Positions 7,698-16,641 of a DNA stretch of 64,000 nucleotides are shown piece by piece. The stretch covers positions 248,001 to 312,000 of the forward strand of contig NZ_JAPJBQ010000003.1 of NCBI RefSeq assembly GCF_026421305.1. Reading direction: 5' to 3'. The number at the start of each line of letters is the position of its first letter. The stretch's first letter is position 1. The translations under genes were made by a program, and so were the position numbers. The DNA comes from Dyella silvae. GTDB taxonomy: Bacteria; Pseudomonadota; Gammaproteobacteria; Xanthomonadales; Rhodanobacteraceae. The notes beneath the pieces are model-generated. The model worked only from the letters and a program-made list of their open reading frames with translations, was not told the origin of the DNA and ran no database searches.

Positions 7698-8575
7698 GCC
7701 CGTCCGTTCCAGTGCAGCGTGCCGTCGATGATGGTGTTGGTGCGGCCGCCGATCCAGACCGTCTCGCCGTCGATGCGCACCGTCAGGCTGGCGTCATGCC
7801 CAATTTCACGGCCCTGGCTCACCGTGTAGCCGCGCGCCAGCGGGCCGTGCGGTTCCGCATGGGCGATATAGGCAGCAATCAGGCCATTGGCGGCGCCGGA
7901 GGCGGGGTCTTCCACCAGGCCCACGCCAGCGGGGAAAGCGCGCACGACAAGCTGGTAATCGGGATGCGAGCTGCGCGCGAAAACGCACAGCCCCAGACTG
8001 TCGGTATCACGTGCCAGTGCGCCGATGGCGGAATGATCGGGCTGCCAGCGGCGCAGGCTGTCCTCGTCGGCGCATTCAGCCAGCCACCAGTGACGACCAC
8101 CTGCGACGTAGGCGGGCGGCAGCGTACCGAGCGCTATGCCGCCCAGGGCTGCCTGCAGCATCGGATGGGCATCGCGTCCGGTCTTTTCCACCGTGGCTTG
8201 CGGTGATTTCAGAAGTAACTGTTGGCCATGGCCGTTTTCTTCGACGCGGATCGGTAGCACGCCGGCGCCGCATTCCTGCCACAGCACGCCATCTTTCGGC
8301 GCAGCGAGGCCGCACAGCAGCACCGCATGGGCGCTGCCGATGCTGGGGTGGCCGGCAAAGGGAATTTCCTTGTGCGGCGTAAAGATACGCACGCGATAGC
8401 TGGCGCCGGGCTGGCTGGGCGGCAGCAGAAACGTGGTCTCGACCAGATTGGTCCAGCGGGCGAAAGCTTGCATCTGGGCATCGCTCCAGCCTTTGGCGTC
8501 GGTGACGACACCCAGGTGGTTGCCGCCGCCGGGCGCGGCGGCAAAGACGTCCAGATGCAGGTAACGGATCGACAT
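7694..8575 (-). CDS. PhzF family isomerase/epimerase-like protein
   Basis: The 293-residue protein has the PhzF fold. Visible features are GGGNH near residue 20, the catalytic Glu in NLVETTFLL (E46), the [13 protein letters not shown] strand, and the C-terminal [11 protein letters not shown] motif. No phenazine genes are nearby, so it is one of the many PhzF relatives of unknown substrate (YddE-like). ATG 8575 places the [11 protein letters not shown] start as in relatives; an upstream in-frame extension exists but has no support. Confidence 0.88.
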   Translation of the reverse strand: MSIRYLHLDVFAAAPGGGNHLGVVTDAKGWSDAQMQAFARWTNLVETTFLLPPSQPGASYRVRIFTPHKEIPFAGHPSIGSAHAVLLCGLAAPKDGVLWQECGAGVLPIRVEENGHGQQLLLKSPQATVEKTGRDAHPMLQAALGGIALGTLPPAYVAGGRHWWLAECADEDSLRRWQPDHSAIGALARDTDSLGLCVFARSSHPDYQLVVRAFPAGVGLVEDPASGAANGLIAAYIAHAEPHGPLARGYTVSQGREIGHDASLTVRIDGETVWIGGRTNTIIDGTLHWNGRA

Positions 8576-8739
8576 GGGGGGATGCCTGCAGGCGTGGGGG
8601 AAACGCATGAAAGGCGCGCATGATAGTCCGTCAGGGGCTCCCGCGCTTGCATTTTTCAGCTGCGGTGTCGACAAGCATGCCGCACACCGCCAAGATGCGG
8701 GCTCTTTGCCACCGCTCCCCGACGGTTACGGAATACCGC

Positions 8740-9342
8740 ATGGTCACCCTGATCATTATTGCCATCACCTGTGTCGTGTCTTTTATGTCGTTCAACAACA
8801 CCCGGTTGATGAACGACCTGATTCTGTGGCCGCCGGCTATCACGCGTAACCGGGAATACCACCGCCTGGTGACTTACGGGCTGATCCACGCCGATTTTGG
8901 CCACCTGCTGTTCAACATGATCACGCTGTTCTTTTTCGGGCGCGCGATCGAAGGGCTCTACACGGCGTGGCTGGGTACGTTGGGTTTTGCGCTGTTCTAC
9001 ATTCTGGCGCTGGTGGTCTCGATTCTGCCGACCTACCTGAACAACCGTGGCAACCCGAATTACCGCAGCCTGGGTGCTTCTGGCGCGGTGTCGGCGGTGC
9101 TGTTCTCATACATCCTGATCGCGCCGTGGGCACGCATTGTGGTGTTGGTCGTGCCGATGCCAGCCATCATCTATGCGGTGCTTTACGTGGGTTATTCGAT
9201 CTATATGGATCGCCGCGGGCAGGGAAACGTGAACCACAGCGCGCATCTTTGGGGCGCCGCCTTCGGCGTCGCGTTTACCTTGCTGGTGCGTCCGGAGGTG
9301 CTGTCGCATTTCCTCGCGCAGCTTGCGCAACCCCGCTTCTGA
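8740..9342 (+). CDS. rhomboid family intramembrane serine protease
   Basis: The 200-residue polytopic protein carries the catalytic Ser114 in GASGA and His169 in NHSAHLWGAAFG. It also has the HADFGHLLFNM motif (50-60) that contributes the oxyanion/N-H residues. It cleaves transmembrane substrates in the inner membrane; the substrate is unknown. ATG 8740 sets the first residues inside the first membrane segment. An intrinsic terminator follows at 9349. Confidence 0.9.
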   Translation: MVTLIIIAITCVVSFMSFNNTRLMNDLILWPPAITRNREYHRLVTYGLIHADFGHLLFNMITLFFFGRAIEGLYTAWLGTLGFALFYILALVVSILPTYLNNRGNPNYRSLGASGAVSAVLFSYILIAPWARIVVLVVPMPAIIYAVLYVGYSIYMDRRGQGNVNHSAHLWGAAFGVAFTLLVRPEVLSHFLAQLAQPRF

Positions 9343-9348
9343 GCGGCG

Positions 9349-9376
9349 AAGAGGCAGCGTAAAAATTGCCTCTTTT
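9349..9376 (+). terminator. intrinsic terminator after the rhomboid gene
   Basis: AAGAGGCA (9349-9356) pairs with TGCCTCTT (9367-9374), followed by TT. The loop is A-rich. Confidence 0.65.
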
Positions 9377-9496
9377 CGAAGGTTCGTTCGCAGTATGGCT
9401 GGCAGGTAAACGTTTGCCGGGCTAGTCAATTTGATTCATTGCGTACTTGGTGGCGCGGGTCCAGAGTGGAGTCATCCTCCCCTGAGGTGCCGAGTC

Positions 9497-9883
9497 ATGA
9501 AACGCATGTTCGCCGGGTTTGCCTTGGCGGTCGCCACCGCGGCATTGTCCGGTTGTTATTACTACCCGGATTACAGCTACGTACGCCCAGTGGCTGCGAC
9601 GGGCGGTGGCGACGCGTACTACGGCACCGGTGTGGTCTATAGCGGTGGCTATTACCCCGGCTACTACTACCCGGGCTATTACGGTTACTACGGCTGCTGC
9701 TACGGCCCGGCAGTGAGCATCGGTATCGGCGGTGTGTGGTATGGCGGTTCGGGTTATTACCATCACGGCTATTACGGTGGGCACGGTTATTACGGTGGTG
9801 GCGGCTACTGGCATGGCCATTCCGGCGGCGGTCACGGCAGCTGGGGCGGCGGCCACGGTGGCTGGAGCGGCCACGGCCACTGA
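9497..9883 (+). CDS. Tyr/Gly-rich small lipoprotein
   Basis: The 128-residue protein has a signal peptide with lipobox LSGC (17-20). The mature part is extremely rich in Tyr, Gly and, near the end, His (YYPGYYYPGYY, GHGYYGGGGYW, GHGGWSGHGH). It resembles surface or stress-linked Gly/Tyr-rich proteins but no enzymatic motif is present. ATG 9497 is preceded by a GAGGTG. The downstream aminopeptidase-like gene starts 14 bases after its stop, so they are probably co-transcribed. Confidence 0.75.
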   Translation: MKRMFAGFALAVATAALSGCYYYPDYSYVRPVAATGGGDAYYGTGVVYSGGYYPGYYYPGYYGYYGCCYGPAVSIGIGGVWYGGSGYYHHGYYGGHGYYGGGGYWHGHSGGGHGSWGGGHGGWSGHGH

Positions 9884-9897
9884 AGCACAATCGCGGC

Positions 9898-10989
9898 ATG
9901 ATCCTGCCGCCTGCCAGAACCATGCTCAGGCCCATTGCCGTGACGGCGATGGGCCTGCTGCTTTCCGCCTGCAGCACGGTGAGCTACTACAGCCACGTGG
10001 CGCACGGGCAGGGCGAGTTGGTAGCGCATCGCCGGGACGTGACCACGGTGCTCAACGACCCCGCGACCGATCAGGCAACACGCCAGCGGCTGTTGCTCGC
10101 GCAGGAAGCACGGCACTTTGCCTCCACGCATCTGGGCCTGCCCGATAACCGCAGCTACACCAGTTACGTGCAGCTGGACCGGCCCTACGTGGTGTGGAAC
10201 GTTTTTGCGACGCCACCGTACTCGGTGTCGCCGCTGCAGCACTGCTTTCCCTTCGCCGGTTGCGTCGCCTACCGCGGCTATTTCTCGCGGAACAAGGCCG
10301 ATGCTGAGGCAGCGAGACTGAAGCGGGAGGGCAACGATGTTTATGTGGGCGGTGTGCCGGCGTACTCCACCCTGGGCTGGTTCTCCGATTCCATCCTGAG
10401 CAGCATGATGCGGTGGGATGACGACGAGCTGGCCGGCACCATCTTTCATGAGCTGGCGCACCAGCTGATCTACGTGAAGGATGACAGTGCGTTCAACGAA
10501 TCCTTCGCCAGCTTTGTGCAGGAAGAGGGGCTGCGCGAATGGCGGCAGTCGCGCGGGCTGCCGCCACAGGATGATCACGCCAGGGCAATGGACGACGGGT
10601 TTACCCGTCTGGTGCTCGATCTGCGCGACCGCTTAAAGAGGCTCTATGCCAGCGGCGTCGATACCCCTGCCATGGCGGCGGGCAAGCAACGCGAGATCGA
10701 AGACTTCCGCGCGCGTTACGCGCAATGGCGCGAACGCGAATGGCCGGACGATCATCGCTACGACGCGTGGGTAAAAGCGCCCATCAACAATGCACGGCTG
10801 GTGCCGTTTGGTCTTTACGATCGATGGACGCCAGCGTTTGGCGCACTGTTTCGGCATGCCGAAGGGCAGTGGCCCGCGTTCTACGCAAGCGTGCGTGCAT
10901 TCGCCCAGCAGCCGCATACACAGCGTGAACAATTGCTCCAGCAATGGCTGGATGCGAGCAGCCCATCGTTGAGTGCGCCGTCGCTTTAG
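9898..10989 (+). CDS. predicted aminopeptidase, zinc lipoprotein (COG4324)
   Basis: The protein of about 363 residues has a lipobox LLSAC (Cys25) and a zincin motif HELAHQ (184-189), followed by FNESFASFVQEEG, which supplies the third ligand in gluzincin-like peptidases. This matches the COG4324 'predicted aminopeptidase' group, whose substrate is unknown. It is probably anchored to the inner leaflet of the outer membrane. ATG 9898 is used; ATG 9922 is an alternative that keeps the signal peptide. Confidence 0.82.
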   Translation: MILPPARTMLRPIAVTAMGLLLSACSTVSYYSHVAHGQGELVAHRRDVTTVLNDPATDQATRQRLLLAQEARHFASTHLGLPDNRSYTSYVQLDRPYVVWNVFATPPYSVSPLQHCFPFAGCVAYRGYFSRNKADAEAARLKREGNDVYVGGVPAYSTLGWFSDSILSSMMRWDDDELAGTIFHELAHQLIYVKDDSAFNESFASFVQEEGLREWRQSRGLPPQDDHARAMDDGFTRLVLDLRDRLKRLYASGVDTPAMAAGKQREIEDFRARYAQWREREWPDDHRYDAWVKAPINNARLVPFGLYDRWTPAFGALFRHAEGQWPAFYASVRAFAQQPHTQREQLLQQWLDASSPSLSAPSL

Positions 10990-11010
10990 GCGTCCGGCGA
11001 GTTCCACCTG

Positions 11011-11826
11011 TCAGTGCGCGCTCTTGCGCCCTGCCATGTGCCGCAAATACGCCAGCAACGCATTCAGATCCGCATCCGACAGCGCCTCCTGATCAAAGCC
11101 GGGCATGCGGGCCTGTGGCCAGTGACGCAGCGATTGTGGATTGCGTATGTAAGCGCGGAGCAGATCCTCGCGCAGATACTCGGTGGGGTTGTGCGGAATG
11201 TTGAGGTCGGGCCCGAGTCGTGCGTAACCCTGGTCGTTGAGTGTGTGGCAGGCGAAACAGGTACGTTCAAAAACAGTGAAGCCGTGGCGTACTTCGCTGT
11301 CCGGCTTCAGTGCGATATCGGGCAGGATCGCCGGGAATCGTTCGGCTACTGGCGACAGTCGCCGTATCGTTGCCAGCTGGTAAGGCCATTGTTCGGGGCC
11401 GACCTTCATGGCCTGGGGGTCGGTCCACACGACATAGAACGGGCCAGCGCCGCCCTTGGCTTCGGACAGCGAGGGCCAGGGCTGCTTCGGCTCCTCAATG
11501 GCCAGCCAGGCTTCGGACCCATGCGCATGCAGGATCAGATTGGCGGGGATCTCCGCGGCAAAACCGTCCGTGGCGACGAACAGCAGGGCGTCGTCGGCAT
11601 CCGCGCCTTGCAGCAGTGCTTTCAACGGCACGGCGCGATAGCGCATGGCGTGTTTGAACGACACGTCGTCCGGGATATGGATGGTGCGTGCGTCGCCACG
11701 GGCAAGCAGTTGCTCCGTGGTGTAAACCTGCGTGCCATGACCCAGGTCGACCGTGAGTTCGGCGGCCTTCAGGGGCAGGGCGAGACAAAGGCTCAGCAGG
11801 CAAAGGCGGCGCAACAAGGGGAGCAT
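11011..11826 (-). CDS. exported cytochrome c with N-terminal oxidoreductase-like domain
   Basis: The 271-residue protein has a signal peptide (1-21), then a ~150-residue domain whose pattern (YTTEQLLARGDA, VPLKALLQGAD, VWTDPQAMKVGPEQWPYQ) resembles the YedY-like molybdopterin oxidoreductase fold but lacks the Mo-coordinating Cys. A class I cytochrome c domain follows, with haem site CFACH (190-194) and a probable Met ligand in ARMPGF. It would be periplasmic. No terminal oxidase or molybdoenzyme is nearby, so the electron partner is unknown. Confidence 0.8.
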   Translation of the reverse strand: MLPLLRRLCLLSLCLALPLKAAELTVDLGHGTQVYTTEQLLARGDARTIHIPDDVSFKHAMRYRAVPLKALLQGADADDALLFVATDGFAAEIPANLILHAHGSEAWLAIEEPKQPWPSLSEAKGGAGPFYVVWTDPQAMKVGPEQWPYQLATIRRLSPVAERFPAILPDIALKPDSEVRHGFTVFERTCFACHTLNDQGYARLGPDLNIPHNPTEYLREDLLRAYIRNPQSLRHWPQARMPGFDQEALSDADLNALLAYLRHMAGRKSAH

Positions 11827-11939
11827 CGGGCGATCCGGTCAGGAGTGGCGGCCGATTGTAGGGCTGCCCGCCAGCTTGCCAAAAGCTGAACAGATCCGGC
11901 GACCCTCTTGAACTAGGTCAGAGCGGGCCACACTAAGTA

Positions 11940-12081
11940 CCCGTATCGCCGTGACGGCGACAAGAAGCGGTGCAGCTTCATCGCATTGCTGGGGGGTCGG
12001 TCCTGTTCCCCTCTTTGTTTGAGACCGGCCTGACAAAACCTCGGTAGTCCCTCCCCTGACTACCGAGGTTTTCATTTTTTT
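11940..12081 (+). ncRNA. candidate sRNA with C-rich loops (or structured pncB leader)
   Basis: Stem 1 is TCGCCG/CGGCGA (11946-11960) and stem 2 is GAAGC/GCTTC (11964-11979). Stem 3 is GGTCGGTC/GACCGGCC (11995-12002 with 12023-12030), whose loop carries TTCCCCTC. The fourth is a perfect 15-bp stem (12035-12049 with 12058-12072) with loop CCTCCCCT, followed by a T-rich tract. The CCTCC and CCCC loops complement Shine-Dalgarno sequences, as in C-rich-loop sRNAs such as Xanthomonas sX13; family membership is not shown. The 5' end is unknown because no convincing promoter was found. Confidence 0.55.
12035..12081 (+). terminator. strong intrinsic terminator upstream of pncB
   Basis: A perfect 15-bp stem (12035-12049 with 12058-12072) closes the 8-base loop CCTCCCCT and is followed by TTCATTTTTTT. 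It ends 80 bases before pncB, so it either ends an sRNA or works as an attenuator. Confidence 0.85.
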
Positions 12082-12160
12082 AAGGTTTGTGCGCCGGGCT
12101 CGCGGCCTGAGTGGCAACGCGGGGATAATCAGCACATTCCCCCGTGCCGCGTGAGCGCCG

Positions 12161-13357
12161 ATGATCGTCACCTCCCTGCTCGACACTGATCTCTACAAGT
12201 TCTCCATGATGCAGGTGGTGTTGCATCACTATCCTGCGGCGCAGGTCGAGTACAAGTTCAAATGCCGCAACCCCGGCGTGAATCTGGTGCCCTATATCCA
12301 GGAGATCCGCGACGAGCTCAAAAGCTTGTGTACGCTTCGCTTTACGCCGGAAGAGCTGGAGTACCTGCGCAGCTGGCGCTTCATCAAAAGCGATTTCGTC
12401 GACTTCCTTGGTCTGTTCCAACTCAACGACAAGTACGTCGAGATCCATCCTGCGCAGGAGGGGCCGGGCGAGATCGAGATTCGCATTCGCGGCCCGTGGC
12501 TGCACACCATTCTGTTTGAAGTGCCGCTGCTGGCGATCATCAACGAGGTGTACTTCCGCAATACGCGACCGGGGCTCGACCTAGGCGAGGCGCGTCGCCG
12601 CCTGCGCGAAAAGATTTCCTTGCTGCGCGATACCGAAGGTTACGAAGGCTGCCGCATCGCTGATTACGGCACGCGCCGCCGCTTCTCGCGCCAGTGGCAC
12701 CAGGAAGTGGTCACTACGCTGCGTGAGGGCCTGGGCCCGCAACTGGCAGGCACCAGCAACGTGTGGCTGGCGTGGAAACTTGGCCTGACGCCACTGGGGA
12801 CACTGGCTCACGAGTACCTGCAGGCGCATCAGGCGCTCGGCCCTCGTCTGCGCGATTCGCAGGTGGCCGCGCTGGAGACCTGGGCGAGGGAATATCGGGG
12901 CGATCTGGGCATTGCCCTGTCGGACGTCTACGGTCTCAGCGCCTTCCTGCGCGACTTCGACATGTATTTCTGCAAGCTGTTTGACGGTACCCGGCACGAC
13001 TCGGGCGATCCGTTCGCGTGGGGCGAGCGCGTGCTCGCGCACTACCGGGCCAATCGCGTGGACCCGCGCAGCAAAGTGCTGGTATTCAGCGACGGCCTCG
13101 ACATTCCCAAGGTGATGCGCCTCTACGAGCACTTCCACGGCCGTTGCCAGCTCGCTTTCGGCGTGGGCACTAACCTCACCAATGATGTGGGGCCGGAGGC
13201 GCTGCAGATCGTCATCAAGATGGTTCGCTGCAACGGGCAGCCCGTGGCGAAGATCAGCGATACGCCCGGCAAGAATATGTGCGATGACAGCGCGTACGTC
13301 ACTTACTTGAGGCAGGTGTTTGAGATTCCTGCCGATCCTGAAGCGGTGACCTGCTAA
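12161..13357 (+). CDS. pncB: nicotinate phosphoribosyltransferase
   Basis: It makes nicotinate mononucleotide from nicotinate and PRPP in the NAD salvage pathway. The 398 residues match the PncB family length. [14 protein letters not shown] is at the N terminus, His217 in [13 protein letters not shown] is the site phosphorylated by ATP in the Salmonella enzyme, and [11 protein letters not shown] binds phosphoribosyl phosphate. ATG 12161 begins right at the conserved [10 protein letters not shown]. The upstream structured RNA may regulate it. Confidence 0.96.
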   Translation: MIVTSLLDTDLYKFSMMQVVLHHYPAAQVEYKFKCRNPGVNLVPYIQEIRDELKSLCTLRFTPEELEYLRSWRFIKSDFVDFLGLFQLNDKYVEIHPAQEGPGEIEIRIRGPWLHTILFEVPLLAIINEVYFRNTRPGLDLGEARRRLREKISLLRDTEGYEGCRIADYGTRRRFSRQWHQEVVTTLREGLGPQLAGTSNVWLAWKLGLTPLGTLAHEYLQAHQALGPRLRDSQVAALETWAREYRGDLGIALSDVYGLSAFLRDFDMYFCKLFDGTRHDSGDPFAWGERVLAHYRANRVDPRSKVLVFSDGLDIPKVMRLYEHFHGRCQLAFGVGTNLTNDVGPEALQIVIKMVRCNGQPVAKISDTPGKNMCDDSAYVTYLRQVFEIPADPEAVTC

Positions 13358-13361
13358 AAAA

Positions 13362-13395
13362 CACTGTAGGAGCGCACAAGCGCGCTCCTACAGTG
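13362..13395. repeat. REP-like palindrome, family A
   Basis: CACTGTAGGAGCGC (13362-13375) and GCGCTCCTACAGTG (13382-13395) form a perfect 14-bp stem with loop ACAAGC. It follows six A and sits between the convergent pncB and metQ genes, where it can serve as a bidirectional terminator. Confidence 0.8.
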
Positions 13396-13407
13396 AGTTG
13401 AGCGGCT

Positions 13408-14211
13408 TCAGAACGCCGGCAGCACCGCGCCCTGATACTTCTGCTCGATGAACGCCTTGATCTCCGGGCTGGTCAGTGCCTTGGCCAGCTTCTGGATGCG
13501 TGGATCGTCCTTGTTGTCCGGGCGTGCCACCAAGTAGTTCACGTACGGCGAATCCTTGTTTTCGATCAACAGCGCGTCCTTGGTCGGGTTGAGGCCCGCG
13601 GCGAGCGCATAGTTGGTGTTGATCAGGGCGAGGTCCACTTCATCCAGCGTGCGCGGCAGCATGGCCGCCTCCAGCTCGCGGAACTTCAGCTGCTTGGGAT
13701 TAGCCGTGATGTCCTTGAGCGTGGACAGCTCATTGCTGGGGTCCTTCAGCGTGATGATGCCGTGCTTGGCCAGAAGCAGCAGGGCGCGGCTGTTGTTGCT
13801 GGGATCGTTGGGCAGGGTGACCGTGGCGCCCTCGGGCAGCTGGTCAATCGACTTGAGCTTGTGCGAGTACGCGCCGAATGGCTCGATGTGTACGCCGGTG
13901 ACAATCGTCAGGTTGGTGCCACGCTCGCGATTGAACGCATCCAGATACGGCTTGGTCTGGAAATAGTTGGCGTCGATCGACTTTTCCAGCACCTGCGTGT
14001 TGGGTTGCACGTAGTCGGCGAACACTTTGATCTCGAGGTCAATGCCTTCCTTCGCCAGGATCGGCTTGACCTGCTTGAGAATTTCCGCGTGCGGCACGGC
14101 CGTGGCTGCCACCACCAGTTTCTGGCTGTTGGCATCGCCGCCGCCGGAACTGGAGGACGAGCAGCCCGCCAGCAGGAGCAGGGCGGCAAGAACGGCAATC
14201 AGCTTTTTCAT
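13408..14211 (-). CDS. metQ: methionine ABC transporter substrate-binding lipoprotein
   Basis: The 267-residue NlpA/MetQ-family lipoprotein has lipobox LLAGC (Cys17), then KLVVAATAVPHAEILK, FADYVQPNTQVLEKSIDANYFQ and the conserved AALINTNYALAAG-type segment. It captures D/L-methionine in the periplasm for MetI-MetN. It is the last gene of metN-metI-metQ, 71 bases after metI. Confidence 0.95.
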   Translation of the reverse strand: MKKLIAVLAALLLLAGCSSSSSGGGDANSQKLVVAATAVPHAEILKQVKPILAKEGIDLEIKVFADYVQPNTQVLEKSIDANYFQTKPYLDAFNRERGTNLTIVTGVHIEPFGAYSHKLKSIDQLPEGATVTLPNDPSNNSRALLLLAKHGIITLKDPSNELSTLKDITANPKQLKFRELEAAMLPRTLDEVDLALINTNYALAAGLNPTKDALLIENKDSPYVNYLVARPDNKDDPRIQKLAKALTSPEIKAFIEQKYQGAVLPAF

Positions 14212-14282
14212 GGTGGCGCATCACCTTTGGTGCGGCGCATCAGAATAGCCGTCCATACCGCCCAATGCAAAGCTGGCCAGGG

Positions 14283-14963
14283 TCAGCGGCGGGTGTATCG
14301 CGCTACCAGGCGATCGCCCAGCATCTGCAGCAGCTGTACCAGCACGATCAGCAGCACCACCGTGACCAGCATGTAGTCCGATTTGTAGCTGAGATAGCCG
14401 TAACGGTAGGCGAGGTCGCCCAGTCCGCCCGCGCCGATGGCGCCGCCCATAGCGGTGTAGCCGACCAGCGCAATGGCGGTGACGGTGATGCCAGCGATCA
14501 AGCCGCCGCGCGCTTCCGGCAGCAGCACATGGCGCACGATCTGCCAGGTAGTGGCGCCCATCGACTGGCTGGCCTCGATCACGCCGTGCTGCACTTCACG
14601 CAGTGCGGTTTCCACCAGTCGTGCGAAAAACGGCGCCGCACCGATCACCAGCGGCGGAATGGCGCCACGGATACCGAGCTTGGTGCCTACCAGCACATAA
14701 GTAAGCGGCATCAGCACGATCATCAGAATGATGAAGGGAATCGAGCGAAGTACGTTCACCACCAGCGACAGCACGGCATACAGCTTGGGCATTTCGCGCA
14801 GCTGGCCCTTGCCGGTGAGATACAGCAGCACGCCCAGCGGCAGGCCGATCGCCACCGTCAGCAGCAGCGAGCCGCCGAGCATCAACAGGGTGTCGATGCA
14901 GGCGTGACCGAGTTCGCCCCAGTCGTCGATATTGGGAAACAGGCCTTGCAATGGGGAGTTCAT
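14283..14963 (-). CDS. metI: methionine ABC transporter permease
   Basis: The 226-residue permease has about five membrane segments and the EAA loop [22 protein letters not shown], which contacts the ATPase. [14 protein letters not shown] is typical of MetI. Its ATG overlaps the metN stop (ATGA), so the two are translationally coupled. Confidence 0.95.
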   Translation of the reverse strand: MNSPLQGLFPNIDDWGELGHACIDTLLMLGGSLLLTVAIGLPLGVLLYLTGKGQLREMPKLYAVLSLVVNVLRSIPFIILMIVLMPLTYVLVGTKLGIRGAIPPLVIGAAPFFARLVETALREVQHGVIEASQSMGATTWQIVRHVLLPEARGGLIAGITVTAIALVGYTAMGGAIGAGGLGDLAYRYGYLSYKSDYMLVTVVLLIVLVQLLQMLGDRLVARYTRR

Positions 14964-15988
14964 GCGCGGTTCTCCGGCGACGGGGTGATTTCTTCTACTT
15001 CGATGCCTGCCTGACGCAGGTTGGCCAGCGCCTCATCCACGCGGTCGCCATTCATGGCGAGGGTGAGCTGGCCATAAGGCAGATCTTTGATGCGGTCAAT
15101 ACGGCCAGCGAGGATGTTGAAATCCACGCCGGTATCGCGCGCCACGCGCCCCAATGCGGGCGTCCAGGTGGCGTCGCCACGGAACGACAGGCGCAGAATG
15201 CGGCCGGTGACGTGCGTAAACGGCATCTGCTCTCCGGCAGCTTCTTCCGGCAACGCTTCGTTGACGAAGCGGCGCGTGGTGGCGTGCCTGGGATGCAGAA
15301 ACACGTCGGCCACCGCGCCGCTTTCCACGATGTTGCCGGCATCCAGTACCGCCACGCGATCACACACGCGGCGCACCACGTCCATCTCATGGGTGATCAG
15401 CACGATGGTGAGTTTTAGTTCGCGATTGATCTCAGCCAGCAGGTCAAGTACCGAGGCGGTGGTCTGTGGATCGAGCGCGCTGGTGGCCTCGTCGCAGAGC
15501 AGGATCGAAGGACGGTTGGCCAAAGCGCGGGCGATGCCTACGCGCTGCTTCTGTCCGCCCGAAAGCTGCGACGGGTATTTGTCGGCATGCACAGTGAGAC
15601 CCACGCGTGCCAGCAGTTCGTCCACGCGTTGGCGGATGGCGGCGGCGTCGCTCTCGCCTGCAAGCCGCAGCGGAAACGCCACGTTCTCAGCCACTGTCTG
15701 CGAGGCCAGCAGATTGAAGTGCTGGAAGATCATGCCGATACGCTGGCGCTGCTGGCGCAGCTGCGCTTCGGTAAGCGCTGTCATATCGGTGTCGCCGATC
15801 AGGATGCGGCCGCCACTGGGGCGTTCGAGCAGGTTGATCAGACGGATAAGCGTCGATTTGCCTGCGCCCGAATGGCCGATGATGCCGAATACCTCGCCAT
15901 CGGCGATGTCGAGGTTGAAGCGTTGCAGCGCGGGAACGTCCCGGCCGTCAACGCGGTAGGACTTGTGGACATCCTGAAATCTGATCAC
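14960..15988 (-). CDS. metN: methionine ABC transporter ATP-binding protein
   Basis: The ATPase has Walker [10 protein letters not shown] (38-46), the signature LSGGQKQR, Walker [13 protein letters not shown] and the C-terminal ~90-residue NIL (ACT-like) domain, where methionine causes feedback inhibition. GTG 15988 gives 342 residues, nearly the E. coli length of 343, begins with the expected VIRFQDV and has GAAGG in front; upstream in-frame ATGs would add a basic, family-unlike tail. No riboswitch was recognised upstream; a GC-rich hairpin is present at about 16021-16041. Confidence 0.95.
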   Translation of the reverse strand: MIRFQDVHKSYRVDGRDVPALQRFNLDIADGEVFGIIGHSGAGKSTLIRLINLLERPSGGRILIGDTDMTALTEAQLRQQRQRIGMIFQHFNLLASQTVAENVAFPLRLAGESDAAAIRQRVDELLARVGLTVHADKYPSQLSGGQKQRVGIARALANRPSILLCDEATSALDPQTTASVLDLLAEINRELKLTIVLITHEMDVVRRVCDRVAVLDAGNIVESGAVADVFLHPRHATTRRFVNEALPEEAAGEQMPFTHVTGRILRLSFRGDATWTPALGRVARDTGVDFNILAGRIDRIKDLPYGQLTLAMNGDRVDEALANLRQAGIEVEEITPSPENRA

Positions 15989-16155
15989 GGGGTACCTTCG
16001 TGGAGCCGGGGTAGGCATCAGCCGCCGGCGAGGCCGGCGGGCGAAAGCATAAGGCATGTGCCCTTCGCGGTCCCATCACGAGGGGCGAGGGCGCGGTATC
16101 GCCCGGCGTGGCTTGCGGGACTACACTGACGCTTTCTCCCTCGAGGAATGCCGCG

Positions 16156-16641
16156 ATGACCTCCGTTTACGATTTCTCCGCCCGTGACATCGACGGCAAC
16201 GAACGTTCGCTCGCTGAATTCAGTGGCAAGACCATGCTGATCGTCAACGTAGCCTCCAAGTGTGGCTTTACTCCGCAGTACACCGGTCTGGAGGCGCTAT
16301 GGCGCGTGGATCAGGACAAGGGCTTGGTGGTGTTGGGTTTCCCGTGCGACCAGTTCGGCCACCAGGAACCGGGCGACGAAGCCGAGATCCGCAACTTCTG
16401 CTCGACCAGCTACGACGTCACGTTTCCCATGTTCGCCAAGATCGAGGTGAACGGCGATGGCGCTCACCCGCTCTACAAGTGGCTCAAGAGCGAGGGCAAG
16501 GGGATTCTCGGCAGCGAATCGATCAAATGGAACTTCACCAAGTTCCTGGTCAATCGCAGCGGCCAGGTGGTGAAGCGCTACGCGCCCACGGACACGCCCG
16601 AAAAGATCAGCAAAGACATCCAGACTCAGTTGGCGGGATGA
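16156..16641 (+). CDS. glutathione peroxidase (BtuE/Gpx family, Cys type)
   Basis: The 161-residue thioredoxin-fold peroxidase has peroxidatic Cys36 in NVASKCGFTPQY, the Gln of FGHQEPG, a likely resolving Cys in RNFCSTS, and the catalytic Trp of KWNFTKFLV. Bacterial Cys-type Gpx enzymes usually use thioredoxin and reduce H2O2 and lipid peroxides. ATG 16156 has GAGGAATG upstream. The 3' end overlaps dacB by 16 bases on the opposite strand. Confidence 0.93.
   Translation: MTSVYDFSARDIDGNERSLAEFSGKTMLIVNVASKCGFTPQYTGLEALWRVDQDKGLVVLGFPCDQFGHQEPGDEAEIRNFCSTSYDVTFPMFAKIEVNGDGAHPLYKWLKSEGKGILGSESIKWNFTKFLVNRSGQVVKRYAPTDTPEKISKDIQTQLAG

Larger units (their letters stand above)
11827..12160. other. 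334-base intergenic region with a structured RNA candidate
   Basis: No ORF is supported. From about 11940 to 12080 it holds four successive stem-loops ending in a very strong terminator, described separately as a candidate sRNA. 12082-12160 is the remaining pncB 5' region, with no clear promoter seen. Confidence 0.6.

Noticed and set aside
15989..16155. SAM riboswitch or MetJ box upstream of metNIQ
   Set aside because: Only a GC-rich hairpin was visible; no S-box, SAM-II or AGACGTCT-like sequence could be identified.
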